Notes: generated from the letters alone by a model not told the origin. Shown: positions 18,272-27,598, counted from the stretch's first letter. The stretch: DNA of 64,000 nt from JAJYTL01 sp046705265 (GCA_046705265.1 JBJKQL010000008.1:5795-69794), one strand, 5' to 3'. Numbers and translations: made by a program.

Positions 18272-18665
18272 CACGGCGCTGCCACCGGACAGCGGCCCTG
18301 CGCGAAATTGGGGCATAGCGCATCACCACTCTTTCCAAAGCAGCTTTCATCCCATTCCGGTCAGTTGTTGAGTTGCGCGCGCCCCGGCACAATCGGCCTT
18401 CCTTATCGGGGTTCCGGGCTTGTGCCACTGCTATTTCCGGGTGCGCGACTGAGCGGGCTTGATGGCGCAGGGAGCGTAGCGGCGGTGACGCCGACGCGAC
18501 GCGGCCGGCGAGCTTCGCGTAACGCGGCCCGGTGCCGTAGATGCGGTGCTTCTCGGGCGTGCCGCGAATCGAACCTCAACTGTGGCCGCCGGAGGCTAAA
18601 TGGCCGACATGGGTGATTTTCTGCCGGTCCGCTTCGCGGCGTCTTGAAGGAAAGCCCGACATCCG

Positions 18666-18699
18666 GCACCCCACTTTGAATATCAAGGAATTGGGGTGC
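18666..18699. repeat. Interrupted hairpin in gene-poor gap
   Basis: GCACCCCA at 18666-18673 pairs perfectly with TGGGGTGC at 18692-18699. Inside, CTTTGA and TCAAGG can extend the pairing around an ATA turn. There is no T-run, so it is not an obvious terminator. Function unknown. Confidence 0.5.
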
Positions 18700-18856
18700 A
18701 GGTTGCCGGAGCTACCGAACCGATCACAGGACCTCGCTACACTATTTCATCTCAGGTTGCCCGCGGCGACGCGTTGATACAAGCGGTCGCGCGCTTCGGA
18801 GAGCCCGAGACCGCTGCCGCTGATACAACACGCCACAGTAAATAATCCATTGTAGG

Positions 18857-18887
18857 AAAACCCAAGGATGCGCCTATGCAGGGTTTT
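18857..18887 (-). terminator. Candidate terminator of FecR-kinase operon
   Basis: AAAACCC at 18857-18863 and GGGTTTT at 18881-18887 form a 7-bp stem about 40 bp downstream of the kinase stop. The sequence reads the same on either strand and ends in TTTT, so it could act in both directions. The loop is long (17 bases), which lowers confidence. Confidence 0.4.
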
Positions 18888-18928
18888 GAGGTCTTGACCG
18901 CACTGGCCAAAAGACGTTCCAGGCAAAT

Positions 18929-21226
18929 TTAAGCGGCGGCCGACGGGTGCCGAGACCCTGTCCTTTTCGGTAGCGCTGCTTTGTCGGATAGGATGCGCGC
19001 CGCGGGCAGCCGCACGCGCACCGTGGTGCCGCGTCCAAGCTCGCTGTCGATATCGAGCGTTCCGCCGTGCAGCCGTGTCAGGGACAAAGCGAGTGACAGT
19101 CCGAGGCCGGTGCCCTCATAGACGCGGTTGAACGTGCTTTCCACTTGGCGGAAGGGCTCGAGCGCCGAGGACACGTCTTCTGGTTTCATCCCGATTCCGG
19201 TATCGCTGATCCGAAGCTCGAGACTGCCGTCTTCAACGAGCGCGGCGGAAAGCTCGACGCGGCCACCCTCGGATGTGAATTTGACCGCGTTCGACAGGAG
19301 ATTCAAAATGATCTGCTTGAGCCGCGCCGGGTCGCCTAGAATGAGCGGCAGATTGGGTGCGAGCGACATCTTCAGATCGATATTCGATTTTTTTGCCTGC
19401 TCGTCGATGATCGGGCGGCACGCGGCGACGACCCCCGCCAGATCTACATCGCCGTCATTGATCTCGAAATTCCCGGTTTCAATTTTCGCGATGTCGAGAA
19501 CGTCGTTGATGACGCTCAGCAGGCGCTGGCCCGAATTGTTGATGTCGGTGGCATAGGTGCGATAGCGCTCGGCGACGGGCTCGAAGAGGCTGTCGCGGAT
19601 GATCTCGGAAAAGCCGATGATCGCGTTGAGCGGCGTGCGCAGCTCATGACTCATATTGGCGAGAAACTCGGTTTTCGTCTGATTGGCGGCGAGCGCCTGC
19701 TGCATCGCGTCGCGTAGCTTGGTTTCCGCCGTTTTCCGTTCTGAAATGTCGCGGAACGTGTGGATGAAGACGTGGTGATCCGGCGTGCCGCGCTCTTTGC
19801 GGCGCCTCGTGACGTGCAGTAGAGAGCAGCTCGCCAGATGCTCAATCGTCTTGGTCGCCTGGTCCGGCCCGGTAAACCGCAGCTCGACCGGCGTACTCTG
19901 GGGCAAAGGCTGATCCGGATCGGCGTGGCGCGCCGCGAGCGCGTCGGCATGCAAACTTGCGGATCCCGGCAAAATAAGATCAATCAGCTTTCCAACCATC
20001 CCCTCCGGCCTAAGCCCAAGCATCTTGCAGCCAGCGGAGTTGACCATCTCGATCTTGCCCGCGGCATCGGTGATGACGATGCCGTCGAAACTGTCTTGGA
20101 GCACGCATTGCATCATCGCGCGGCGCTGCAGATCGGACGCGCGGTGCTTCAGCGCCGCCTGGGCATGCTCCTCCACCTCGCGCAGAATGCCGATAAGGTA
20201 AAGAGCGGTGATCGTCGCAAGCGCCGGCGCCAAGTCGAGGCTGAACGGCGTCACCGCCTGAATCGCCAGCGCGGAGCCGTAAAGCACGACGCCGGCGCCG
20301 GACAAGACGAAGAGCCCGCGTCGCCAACCACGGCCGGAAAGCTGCCGCTCCAGCGCGATGAGAATGAAGAACGCCAGTGCGAGAGTCGGAAGCCAGCCGC
20401 TGCGATGCAGGGTCCGGCCCTGGGCGAGACACTCGAAGGCGAGCGCTTGTAGAAGGGGTCCGGGCAATGTTCGATGTAGCGGCACCGTCAACTCATCGCC
20501 GAGCTGGACCGCTGTCGCGCCGACGATCACATCCCTCCCGCTAACCACCGCCGGATTGAACTTTTCGTTCAAGACGTCTATGAAGGAGAGGACAGGGATA
20601 TTTCGGATGTGAATGCCGTAATCGAGATAGAAGGAGCCCTGTCGTGCCGGCACCCGCCCGTAGAGCATTGCCGCCAAACTCGGCATCGGCGCCTTGTCGA
20701 GCATGATAACGGGCGAATACTGCCGGACCAGGCCGTCGGCACTTGGGAAAACGTTGACGCCGCCTAGGAGAGCCGAACGGCGGAACATGAGTAATGGAAG
20801 AGTATTGTAGACAGCGTTTCGATTTTGAAACGAGAGTCCGTTGCGCTGGGCGAAGACGGGCAGAATGACGCGTCCGTCTGCCCGCGCCAAGGAGGCCGCG
20901 AAGGCGTGGTCGCCGCTCGGTGTCGAGGTCGAGCTTAAGTCGATATCGAAGGCGATCTTCTTCGCGCCGGCGGCGATGAGGCGGTCCAGAATTTTCGCAT
21001 AATAATTACGCGGCCAAGGCCAGGTATCGAGCGCGTGGAGGCTGCGGGAGTCGATCGCGACGACGGCTACTTTCCCCGTAACGCCGCGCGGCAGCAGCCG
21101 GAAGCGGCTGTCCATCAGCGCGAGCTCGATCGGCGCAAAGGTGCCGAACCCGTAAGCTGTGGCGACAACGGCGAAGATCGCGAGCGGGATCAGCCGTCGC
21201 CGCACACGGCTCAGGATCCCGTGCAT
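18929..21226 (-). CDS. CHASE2-domain hybrid-free sensor histidine kinase with PAS domain
   Basis: 765 aa inner-membrane sensor. An N-terminal membrane helix (about 12-30) leads into an extracytoplasmic CHASE2 domain (about 30-275; it begins with the typical LRLLPRG...VVAIDSRSL and WPWPRNYYAKILDRLIAAGAKKIAFDIDL). Three more membrane helices cover about 278-352. A PAS domain lies at about 368-490. The HisKA box is NMSHELRTPLN with phospho-acceptor His527, and the ATPase has N-box Asn646, DTGIGM 675-680 and GTGLGL. All catalytic boxes are intact. No receiver domain is fused and no response regulator is nearby, so it is an orphan kinase. It starts 31 bp after the FecR-gene stop, suggesting one operon. 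The CHASE2 ligand is unknown. Confidence 0.92.
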   Translation of the reverse strand: MHGILSRVRRRLIPLAIFAVVATAYGFGTFAPIELALMDSRFRLLPRGVTGKVAVVAIDSRSLHALDTWPWPRNYYAKILDRLIAAGAKKIAFDIDLSSTSTPSGDHAFAASLARADGRVILPVFAQRNGLSFQNRNAVYNTLPLLMFRRSALLGGVNVFPSADGLVRQYSPVIMLDKAPMPSLAAMLYGRVPARQGSFYLDYGIHIRNIPVLSFIDVLNEKFNPAVVSGRDVIVGATAVQLGDELTVPLHRTLPGPLLQALAFECLAQGRTLHRSGWLPTLALAFFILIALERQLSGRGWRRGLFVLSGAGVVLYGSALAIQAVTPFSLDLAPALATITALYLIGILREVEEHAQAALKHRASDLQRRAMMQCVLQDSFDGIVITDAAGKIEMVNSAGCKMLGLRPEGMVGKLIDLILPGSASLHADALAARHADPDQPLPQSTPVELRFTGPDQATKTIEHLASCSLLHVTRRRKERGTPDHHVFIHTFRDISERKTAETKLRDAMQQALAANQTKTEFLANMSHELRTPLNAIIGFSEIIRDSLFEPVAERYRTYATDINNSGQRLLSVINDVLDIAKIETGNFEINDGDVDLAGVVAACRPIIDEQAKKSNIDLKMSLAPNLPLILGDPARLKQIILNLLSNAVKFTSEGGRVELSAALVEDGSLELRISDTGIGMKPEDVSSALEPFRQVESTFNRVYEGTGLGLSLALSLTRLHGGTLDIDSELGRGTTVRVRLPAARILSDKAALPKRTGSRHPSAAA

Positions 21227-21257
21227 TGCGGCCCCTTACGCAACGTTCGGGGCCCGT

Positions 21258-22337
21258 TCAGGGTTTGCCATGGGCACCAGGCGCGTGAGGATTGCCGCCA
21301 CCCGCGTTGGGGTTGCCTCCATGCGCCGTAGATGCCTGAGCATTAGAGGCAATGGAAAAGGGATTCCCGGCCGCCGCATTAGGATTGCCGCCGCCCGCGC
21401 CTGGGTTGCCAGCCGCCCCGTTCAGACCGGCCCCCACTGTGCCGAGACTCTCGCTCCCAACATTAAAATTCCCGCCAGCCGCATTGGGATTCCCGCCAGC
21501 CGCATTGGGATTTCCGCTCGCAGCGAACCCATTGCCAATATCGTCGCGATTCTCGTGGCCGGTTCTATTGAGCAGCCCTTTGCTCACAGCAGAGATATCG
21601 AGATGCTGGTCGCCTATGGTCTTCGTGAGCGCGGGGACGTCATACTCGTGGCTTTGTGGCAGGGCGTCAGCGGCATCCGCTGTGCCCGTGCCGAGCGCAT
21701 CGTCGGCAGGATCGTCGTACTTGCTCTTATGCAGCAGACTGGCTTTGGCGGCACCCTGAATCGTCAGGTCGCGGCCGGCGGTCGACACCAAGGCGACTTC
21801 GCCAGGAAGGATGAGCGCGACCTGATGGGTCAGCAGGGTCGATACCTGGACCGCGCCCTCGGCCACATGCACCGCGTCGGCGGCCTTGGTCGCGTTGACC
21901 GTGAACACCGTGCCCTTCACGACGGCGGCAAGATACGGCGCGTCGACTTCGAAGCGCCGCCGCGGCAGATGCTCGACGCGGAACAGCATCGTTCCCAGCT
22001 TCTGGATGAAACGGATGCTGACCGCCGGATCGCTGTTATGCGGCACATCGAACACGCTGTTCGGCGACACCGTGACAAGATCCTCGTCATGCATCAGGAC
22101 AAGTCTGGCGTCGGGACCGGTCTCGACGGTGCGCCCCTCGATCAGCACGCTGCCGCGCGAAAGCGGTACCCAGCTGCTGCCTGGCCCGCGCTCTCGGGCG
22201 TGGCCGCTGATCTCGGTGACGATCCATTTGGCGTTGGCGGCATCTTGCGCGGACGCCGGCTGTGGCGGGACTAACACGGCCGCGGCCACGACGATCGAGA
22301 GTGTACACAAGAAGAGCCGCGTGAGTTGCTTGTACAT
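21258..22337 (-). CDS. Secreted FecR-domain protein with GNPNAAG-repeat tail
   Basis: 359 aa from ATG 22337, chosen because AGAGGGA precedes it; a start 54 bases upstream is possible but less typical. A clear Sec signal peptide covers residues 1-30 (hydrophobic core CTLSIVVAAAVLV, cleavage near PASA-QD). A FecR domain occupies about 57-165 (RLVLMHDEDLVTVSPNS, VKGTVFTVNATKAADAVHVAEGAVQV). There is no anti-sigma helix or membrane helix near it, so this is not a classical FecR anti-sigma factor. The C-terminal 85 residues are Gly/Asn/Pro/Ala repeats. It precedes the CHASE2 kinase gene and is divergent from the TpsB gene. Role unknown; surface display or ligand presentation to the kinase is inference. 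Confidence 0.85.
   Translation of the reverse strand: MYKQLTRLFLCTLSIVVAAAVLVPPQPASAQDAANAKWIVTEISGHARERGPGSSWVPLSRGSVLIEGRTVETGPDARLVLMHDEDLVTVSPNSVFDVPHNSDPAVSIRFIQKLGTMLFRVEHLPRRRFEVDAPYLAAVVKGTVFTVNATKAADAVHVAEGAVQVSTLLTHQVALILPGEVALVSTAGRDLTIQGAAKASLLHKSKYDDPADDALGTGTADAADALPQSHEYDVPALTKTIGDQHLDISAVSKGLLNRTGHENRDDIGNGFAASGNPNAAGGNPNAAGGNFNVGSESLGTVGAGLNGAAGNPGAGGGNPNAAAGNPFSIASNAQASTAHGGNPNAGGGNPHAPGAHGKP
21261..21520 (-). repeat. Coding repeats: Gly-Asn-Pro-Asn-rich tail of FecR protein
   Basis: The last 85 codons carry at least eight variants of GGNPNA. Two exact tandem copies of the 21-bp unit encoding GNPNAAG lie at about 21470-21520, followed by degenerate copies (GGNFNV, AGNPGA, GGGNPNA, AAGNPF, HGGNPNA, GGGNPHA). 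Unit length is a multiple of three, so copy number could vary without frameshift. Confidence 0.75.
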
Positions 22338-22494
22338 GATTCCCTCTGACCCCAGAAACGGCTGTTGCTGGCGAATTGAAAGATGCTCCAACTCTGGTCA
22401 TAAATTCCCTCGTTTAATATTTACTTAATCGATAAGTCTCTAACTCAGTGCTTTGGATTAATGCCTCGCTAACGAAAAGCACGTGATTATCGTT

Positions 22495-22523
22495 TTGACC
22501 AAGACTCCGCTCACATTTATGGA
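22495..22523 (+). promoter_or_regulatory. Candidate promoter of TpsB gene in divergent region
   Basis: The 209-bp space between the FecR and TpsB starts (22338-22546) is AT-richer than its surroundings. TTGACC at 22495-22500 is a good -35 box; TATGGA at 22518-22523, 17 bp on, is a weak -10. The minus-strand promoter for the FecR gene must lie in the same region, so shared control is possible. Confidence 0.35.
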
Positions 22524-22546
22524 TTCGACCGACCGCCTGTGGCGCG

Positions 22547-24280
22547 ATGCGTGAGGTGCTAAGCGTTGTGGCCAGCCGGGACCGGCGCCGAGGGTGGTCT
22601 CTCCGGTTTCCGTTAAAGACAATCGCCGTCGTCTTCGCAGCAATCCTTGCGACCGGCGTACACGATTCACAAGCGGCTGTTAGCCCCGGACTCGACGCCG
22701 GGCAGGTTCAAAAGCGTATTCCTCATCCTACCGAACCGAAACTCGCGCCGCCGAGATTGCGAGTGCCGGCGATGGCGACGGTGTTGCCCGGCCCGAAGCT
22801 GCACTTCGTGTTGACGGGGGTCGTCATCAGCGGCGCGTCGGCCTTTCGCCCGGCGGAGCTAGATCCTACGTACGAAGCCTATCTCGCACGAAAGATCGGC
22901 CTCGGCGATGTGGAGAAGATTCTTCATGCGATCACCGCTAAATATCGCCGCTCCGGGTATTTCCTCTCTCGCGCGATCGCACGGCCGCAGCCGCTCAAAC
23001 TGGGCATCCTGCACGTCACTGTCATCGAGGGCTATGTGCGACACGTGATCTTCAAGCACGTGCCTCCGGGTGAAAGGGCGCTCCTGTTGCGGTATTTTTC
23101 GAAGGTTGTCGGAAAGCGCCCTCTGCGGCTTGCGCCCTTTGAGCGCGCATTGTTGCTCGTCAACGACATTCCCGGCCTTCACGTTCGTCCTACCCTCCGA
23201 CCCGAACGCAAGGATCTAGGTGTTTACGATCTCATTCTCAGTTTGCGGCTGCGGCGCTTTTCGGGTTTCGCGTCACTGGACAATCGCGGCACGGACTCGC
23301 TGGGACCCTGGGAGGCGTTCGTCAGCAGCGGAGTCAATTCTATTTTCCGCGATTTCGACCGCCTCCAGGTAAGCGTGTTCGATACGCCAAACCGCCCGGC
23401 CGACGTCCTGTCGACCGAGCTTTTCTATGACACGCCGGTCGGCAGTAACGGGACAAGATTGTTGCTTTCGGTGGCCCGAACTCACCTGCTGCCGGGTGGA
23501 GGCCTGGCACCCCAAGACATCAATGCAACGGCCATGCGTTACGCAATGCAGATAACCTATCCGCTCGTCCGCAGCCGCGACCAGTCTCTCTGGCTCGGTG
23601 CCGGATTCTATGCGTTGGATTCAACAGAGCGGCGCGACGGCGCCTCGCTCTTCGACGATCATTTACGTGTCTTGCGCGGCGTCGCGACTTACCTCGACGA
23701 AAACACTGCGCAAGACGTAGATACCGGGCAAATCGATATTAGCCAGGGCCTGGGCGCTTTCGGCGCGTCGCGTCCTGGCGTGGCCGGCCTCTCGCGTAGC
23801 GGAGGGAGGGCCGACTTCACCAAGATCTCGGGCACCTTGAGCCGTCAGCAGGTGTTCACAAAGCATTTGGGAGCCCAGATTGCCATAGCGGGACAACTGG
23901 CGGGCGAGCCTCTTTTGCTCTCAGAACAGTTCACGGTTGGTGGGGTACCGTTCGGCCGCGGCTACGATCCGGCCGAGATCGCCGGCGATGACGGTGTGGC
24001 AGGCTCGGCCGAGCTTCGGTATGGCTGGTTTGTCAAGAATCGGCTGATCCGCTCGTATCAGCTTTATGGCTTCTACGATTTCGGCGTGGTCTGGACTGTG
24101 GACGCCGCAGGCACACCGGGCGATCAGCAGTCCCTTGTCTCGGCCGGTGTCGGCGCCCGTCTGGCGCTGATACGCGACATCAGCGCCGACATCGAGGTCG
24201 CCAAGCCCCTGACGCGCCGCGTCGCAGCCGCCCACGGCAAGCCGGTGCGCGTCTTCGTCGAGCTGTCCGCGCCCTTTTAA
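22547..24280 (+). CDS. TpsB/ShlB-type two-partner-secretion outer-membrane transporter
   Basis: 577 aa. A signal peptide with an extended N-region is cleaved near DSQA-AV (about residue 43). A POTRA domain follows (about 84-160; it ends LHVTVIEGYVRHV), then a second POTRA-like part, and from about 230 a 16-strand-type Omp85 barrel (FSGFASLDNRGTDSLGPW). GGVPFGRGYDPAEI (about 466-478) carries the GRGY equivalent of the conserved VRGY loop motif. The last residue is phenylalanine, typical of the outer-membrane beta-signal. Such proteins export a large TpsA exoprotein, but no TpsA gene with a TPS domain is adjacent. The divergent partner is the FecR-repeat protein. Assignment to the ShlB/FhaC class is secure; the substrate is unknown. 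Confidence 0.87.
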   Translation: MREVLSVVASRDRRRGWSLRFPLKTIAVVFAAILATGVHDSQAAVSPGLDAGQVQKRIPHPTEPKLAPPRLRVPAMATVLPGPKLHFVLTGVVISGASAFRPAELDPTYEAYLARKIGLGDVEKILHAITAKYRRSGYFLSRAIARPQPLKLGILHVTVIEGYVRHVIFKHVPPGERALLLRYFSKVVGKRPLRLAPFERALLLVNDIPGLHVRPTLRPERKDLGVYDLILSLRLRRFSGFASLDNRGTDSLGPWEAFVSSGVNSIFRDFDRLQVSVFDTPNRPADVLSTELFYDTPVGSNGTRLLLSVARTHLLPGGGLAPQDINATAMRYAMQITYPLVRSRDQSLWLGAGFYALDSTERRDGASLFDDHLRVLRGVATYLDENTAQDVDTGQIDISQGLGAFGASRPGVAGLSRSGGRADFTKISGTLSRQQVFTKHLGAQIAIAGQLAGEPLLLSEQFTVGGVPFGRGYDPAEIAGDDGVAGSAELRYGWFVKNRLIRSYQLYGFYDFGVVWTVDAAGTPGDQQSLVSAGVGARLALIRDISADIEVAKPLTRRVAAAHGKPVRVFVELSAPF

Positions 24281-24533
24281 CTGTAGGCATCGTGCAAAGC
24301 TTCCGGACCGGGAAATCTTGCACTCTTCTGTATATCCTTGTTCTCTCTCGCAGCGGTGTCCTGCTACAAGTGCGCTTGATCTCTCAGGGGTGGTGCCGTC
24401 GAATCTCTGCGACGGGCCGTGTTCAGACCTTTGTGCCTTATCAAAGATTCGTTGCCAGCCCTCGGAAATTCCCTGCCTAGGACGACCGCAAATGGAATAA
24501 TCCGGAAATTCAAACAGACGCTACCGGCGGCTC

Positions 24534-24564
24534 TTGCGCCTTGGCCCGCGAAAGCTGATATACT
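24534..24564 (+). promoter_or_regulatory. Candidate promoter of SRP RNA gene
   Basis: TATACT at 24559-24564 lies about 6 bp before the predicted RNA 5' end. The best -35-like box is TTGCGC at 24534-24539, with a long 19-bp spacer. Position supports it more than sequence does. Confidence 0.4.
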
Positions 24565-24569
24565 GCCTT

Positions 24570-24666
24570 CGGGAGGTTGGCTGCGGACGCGCCGCTCGCC
24601 AATCCGGTCAGGTCCGGAAGGAAGCAGCCGTAACGAATCCGGCGCGGGTCGTGGCCAGCCTCCCAC
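24570..24666 (+). ncRNA. ffs: Small signal recognition particle RNA (4.5S)
   Basis: The SRP RNA apical core GTCCGGAAGGAAGCAGC is present at about 24611-24627. The outer stem closes with GGGAGGTTGGC (24571-24581) pairing with GCCAGCCTCCC (24654-24664), one G-U pair included. Length of about 97 nt is normal for the bacterial small form. The RNA binds Ffh for co-translational membrane targeting. It precedes dnaX, a frequent arrangement in proteobacteria, and is followed by a strong hairpin terminator. Ends are accurate to a few bases. Confidence 0.95.
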
Positions 24667-24680
24667 CGGCCGCTTGCAAT

Positions 24681-24707
24681 CCCCGGGGCCTTCGATCCCG
24701 GGGTTTT
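24681..24707 (+). terminator. Terminator of SRP RNA
   Basis: CCCCGGG at 24681-24687 pairs with CCCGGGG at 24697-24703, loop 9 bases, followed by TTTT and a second T-run. It lies 15 bp after the RNA. Confidence 0.8.
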
Positions 24708-24849
24708 GCGTTTTGGAGACGCGATTTCGGTTGATGAACTGTGCCGCGCCTTACACGACGGGCGGGAGCCGGCCGTTTCCGCGGCCGCACGCCTCTTCTC
24801 ATCAAGCCTCTTGGCCATGGAAGGTAGGCCCCGTTATCCTAGCGCCAGC

Positions 24850-26652
24850 ATGACCGAGCCCACCGTCTACCGCGTTCTGGCGCGGAAATACCGCCCCGCC
24901 GCCTTTGCCGCCTTGATCGGCCAGGACGCGATGGTGCGCACGCTCGAAAACGCCTTCGCCACCGGGCGGCTTGCCCATGCCTTCATCCTCACCGGTGTGC
25001 GCGGGGTCGGCAAGACGACCACGGCACGGCTGCTGGCCCGCGCCTTCAATTGCACCAAGACCGACCGCCCGACCTTCGAGCCCTGCGGTGAATGCGACAA
25101 CTGCCGGCGCATCGCCGAGGATCGCCATGTCGATGTCCTTGAAATGGATGCCGCCTCGCGCACCGGTATCGCCGATATCCGTGAAATCATCGAGCAGGTG
25201 CGCTACGCCCCAGTCGCCGCGCGGTACAAGGTCTATATAATCGACGAGGTGCACATGCTCTCGACCGCGGCGTTCAACGGTCTGCTGAAGACTTTGGAAG
25301 AGCCACCGCCGCACGTGAAGTTCATCTTCGCCACCACCGAGATCCGCAAGGTGCCGGTGACCGTGCTGTCGCGCTGCCAGCGCTTCGATCTTCGCCGCGT
25401 CGATTCGGAAGTGTTGCTCGCCGATCTCGCCCGCATCGCTGCGCTCGAGGGCGTGGCGGCCGAGCGAGCGGCGCTCGGCCTCATCGTCGGCGCGGCGGAA
25501 GGCTCGGTGCGCGACGCGCAGTCGCTCCTCGATCAGGCGATCGCGCACGGCAACGGCACGGTCACCGCCGAGGCGGTGCGCGACATGCTGGGCCTTGCCG
25601 ACCGCGGCCGTATGTTCGACTTGTTCGAGGCGCTGATGCACGGCAATATCAAGGCTGCGCTCGATCTGTTTCACGATCAGTATCAGGCCGGCGCCGATCC
25701 GCAGGCCGTGATGCGCGACCTTCTCGAGGTCTGCCATTGGGTCAGCCGCATAAAGGTGACGCCCGTGGTCGCCGACGATCCGACCGTCGCCGATTTCGCC
25801 CGCGAGCGCGGCCGGACGCTGGCCGCCGCGCTTTCGGTGCCGGTGCTGCAGCGCTTCTGGCAAATGCTATTGAAGGGCCAGGGTGAGCTGCGCCAGGCCG
25901 GCGCCGATGTGGCGGCGGCAGAAATGCTGCTGATACGGCTTTGCTTCGCGGCCGACCTGCCGGCGCCCGCCGATCTGATGAAGGCGCTGAGCGCGGCTGG
26001 CGCGACATCCTTGGCGCCCACGTCTCAGGCCGCAGCGCCGGTATCACCGGCGGCCGGGACCGTTCTCGGCCAGGCGCCGTCGCTTGGCGCGGGCGGCGCG
26101 CGCGCGATGCAACAGGCGGGCGGCCGCCAAGCGCCGCTTCACCGCGCCGAGCCCGCGCCCGAGTTGCAGCCGGAATCCCGCGCTCTGGCTGAGCGGGCGC
26201 AAGCCGTGGCGGCGGCCGAGCCTGCCAGTCTCGCCGCCTTGGTTACCCTTGCCGACGAGAAGCGCGACCCGTTGCTGAAGGGCTACCTCTATAACTACGT
26301 GCATCTCGTGCGCTTCGAGCCGGGGCGGATCGAGTTCCGGCCGCCGGCGGACGCCCCTGCCGATGTCGCCGGCGTTCTGTCGGAGCGCTTGCAGCGCTGG
26401 ACCGGCCGGCGCTGGGGTGTCGTGGTTTCCGCCGAAACGGGGCAGCCGACCCTGGCCGAGACGGCGCGGGACGCGGCCTTGTCGCGCGAGGCGGAAGTGA
26501 TGGCGCAGCCTTTGGTCCAGGCGGCGCTCGCGGCTTTTCCCGGTGCCGTCATTCGCGCCGTGCGCGATGTCGCTCCTGAGGACGGCTTCGACCCGGAACA
26601 CGAAATCACCGCGCAGGATGATGATGCGCGCGAGGAAGGAGGCGACCGATGA
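24850..26652 (+). CDS. dnaX: DNA polymerase III subunits gamma/tau
   Basis: 600 aa clamp-loader ATPase. The start at 24850 gives the family-typical [15 protein letters not shown]; the frame upstream runs through the SRP terminator and is rejected. Walker A is [16 protein letters not shown] (about residues 46-61). The zinc module is [18 protein letters not shown], Walker B/DExx is IIDEVHML, and sensor 1 is [10 protein letters not shown]. The C-terminal tau-like part (about 380-600) is Ala-rich, then folded again near the end. I see no A-rich slippery site for programmed frameshifting. The stop overlaps ybaB by 4 bp. Confidence 0.95.
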   Translation: MTEPTVYRVLARKYRPAAFAALIGQDAMVRTLENAFATGRLAHAFILTGVRGVGKTTTARLLARAFNCTKTDRPTFEPCGECDNCRRIAEDRHVDVLEMDAASRTGIADIREIIEQVRYAPVAARYKVYIIDEVHMLSTAAFNGLLKTLEEPPPHVKFIFATTEIRKVPVTVLSRCQRFDLRRVDSEVLLADLARIAALEGVAAERAALGLIVGAAEGSVRDAQSLLDQAIAHGNGTVTAEAVRDMLGLADRGRMFDLFEALMHGNIKAALDLFHDQYQAGADPQAVMRDLLEVCHWVSRIKVTPVVADDPTVADFARERGRTLAAALSVPVLQRFWQMLLKGQGELRQAGADVAAAEMLLIRLCFAADLPAPADLMKALSAAGATSLAPTSQAAAPVSPAAGTVLGQAPSLGAGGARAMQQAGGRQAPLHRAEPAPELQPESRALAERAQAVAAAEPASLAALVTLADEKRDPLLKGYLYNYVHLVRFEPGRIEFRPPADAPADVAGVLSERLQRWTGRRWGVVVSAETGQPTLAETARDAALSREAEVMAQPLVQAALAAFPGAVIRAVRDVAPEDGFDPEHEITAQDDDAREEGGDR

Positions 26653-26972
26653 AGAATCTCGGCCAGATGATGAAACAGGCGCAGGAAATGCAGTCGCGCA
26701 TGGCCGAGATGCAGGCCAAGCTCGACGGCCACGAGATCAGCGGCGCGTCCGGCGGCGGTCTTGTTACCGTGACCTTGAGCGGCAAGGGTGAAATGCGCCG
26801 GCTCAAGATTGATCCCTCATTGCTTAACGCCGAGGAGGCCGAAGTGCTTGAAGACTTGGTGGTCGCGGCGCATCGCGATGCCCGCAACCGGCTCGACGCC
26901 TATGTCGCCGAGGAGATGAGCAAGATCACCGGCGGCCTGCAGCTGCCGCCCGGCTTGAAGCTGCCGTTTTGA
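26649..26972 (+). CDS. YbaB/EbfC nucleoid-associated protein
   Basis: 107 aa DNA-binding dimer of the YbaB/EbfC family. It starts [21 protein letters not shown] and contains [24 protein letters not shown], the family core. It is sandwiched between dnaX and recR with 4-bp and 1-bp overlaps, the usual dnaX-ybaB-recR operon. Confidence 0.94.
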   Translation: MKNLGQMMKQAQEMQSRMAEMQAKLDGHEISGASGGGLVTVTLSGKGEMRRLKIDPSLLNAEEAEVLEDLVVAAHRDARNRLDAYVAEEMSKITGGLQLPPGLKLPF

Positions 26973-27598
26973 TGCTGGAACGCGCGAACGGCGCCACGCG
27001 AGCGATGGCGGTTGACGATCTGCAGCGTCTGATCGAGCTTCTTGCCCGGTTGCCTGGCCTCGGGCCGCGCTCGGCGCGCCGCGCCGCGCTTGCGCTTCTG
27101 AAGCGCAAGGACGGGCTGATGCGGCCTCTCGCGCAGGCCCTGGAGGAGACGGCGCGCCGCGTCCATCCCTGTTCGACCTGCGGTAATCTCGATACCAGCG
27201 ACCCTTGCGTCATCTGCTGCGACAGGAGCCGCGACGACAGCCAGCTCTGCGTGGTCGAGGATATTTCCGATCTCTGGGCGCTCGACCGCGCCGGCGGTTT
27301 TCGCGGCCGCTATCATGTTCTTGGCGGCACACTGTCGGCGCTGGACGGCGTCGGACCGGATGAGCTTCGCATCAATGAGCTTCTCCGCCGCGTCGGCGAG
27401 GGCCGCATCAAGGAGGTCATTCTTGCGACCGGCGCGACGGTCGCGGGCGAAACCACGGCCCATTACATCACCGATCGCCTGACCGGCAGCGGCGTCCAAG
27501 TCTCGCGTCTTGCGCAAGGCGTGCCGATCGGCGGCGATCTCGATTATCTCGACGACGGCACCCTGAATGCGGCGCTTAAGGCGCGCCGGCCGTATTAG
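26972..27598 (+). CDS. recR: Recombination protein RecR
   Basis: 208 aa. RecR works with RecO and RecF in loading RecA at gaps. In order: the helix-hairpin-helix [14 protein letters not shown], the zinc-finger [17 protein letters not shown], and the Toprim domain with [15 protein letters not shown] and [18 protein letters not shown] 26972 overlaps the ybaB stop by one base; the in-frame ATG at 27005 would give 197 aa, closer to the usual 200, so the exact start is uncertain. Confidence 0.95.
   Translation: MLERANGATRAMAVDDLQRLIELLARLPGLGPRSARRAALALLKRKDGLMRPLAQALEETARRVHPCSTCGNLDTSDPCVICCDRSRDDSQLCVVEDISDLWALDRAGGFRGRYHVLGGTLSALDGVGPDELRINELLRRVGEGRIKEVILATGATVAGETTAHYITDRLTGSGVQVSRLAQGVPIGGDLDYLDDGTLNAALKARRPY

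Larger units (their letters stand above)
18272..18928. other. 657-bp gene-poor gap
   Basis: Short open frames occur on both strands, but none has a ribosome site, length or composition that supports a gene. Two inverted repeats lie inside (18666-18699 and 18857-18887). No tRNA, IS end or protein remnant was recognised. It separates the xthA/KimA unit from the CHASE2 kinase unit and may mark an insertion boundary. Confidence 0.5.

Noticed and set aside
16730..18316. 528-codon minus-strand frame opposite the KimA-like gene
   Set aside because: Composition is that of an antisense frame (Asp/Arg/Gln/His-rich, no domain); the plus strand has a well-supported transporter.
18272..18928. tRNA or IS remnant in the gene-poor gap
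   Set aside because: No cloverleaf, T-loop motif, transposase fragment or terminal inverted-repeat pair could be recognised.
21470..21520. Short tandem repeats considered as a CRISPR-like array
   Set aside because: The 21-bp units are contiguous, in frame and encode GNPNAAG; there are no spacers.
24706..24849. Upstream extension of dnaX
   Set aside because: It would start in the SRP RNA terminator and adds residues unlike any DnaX; the conserved N-terminus begins at 24850.
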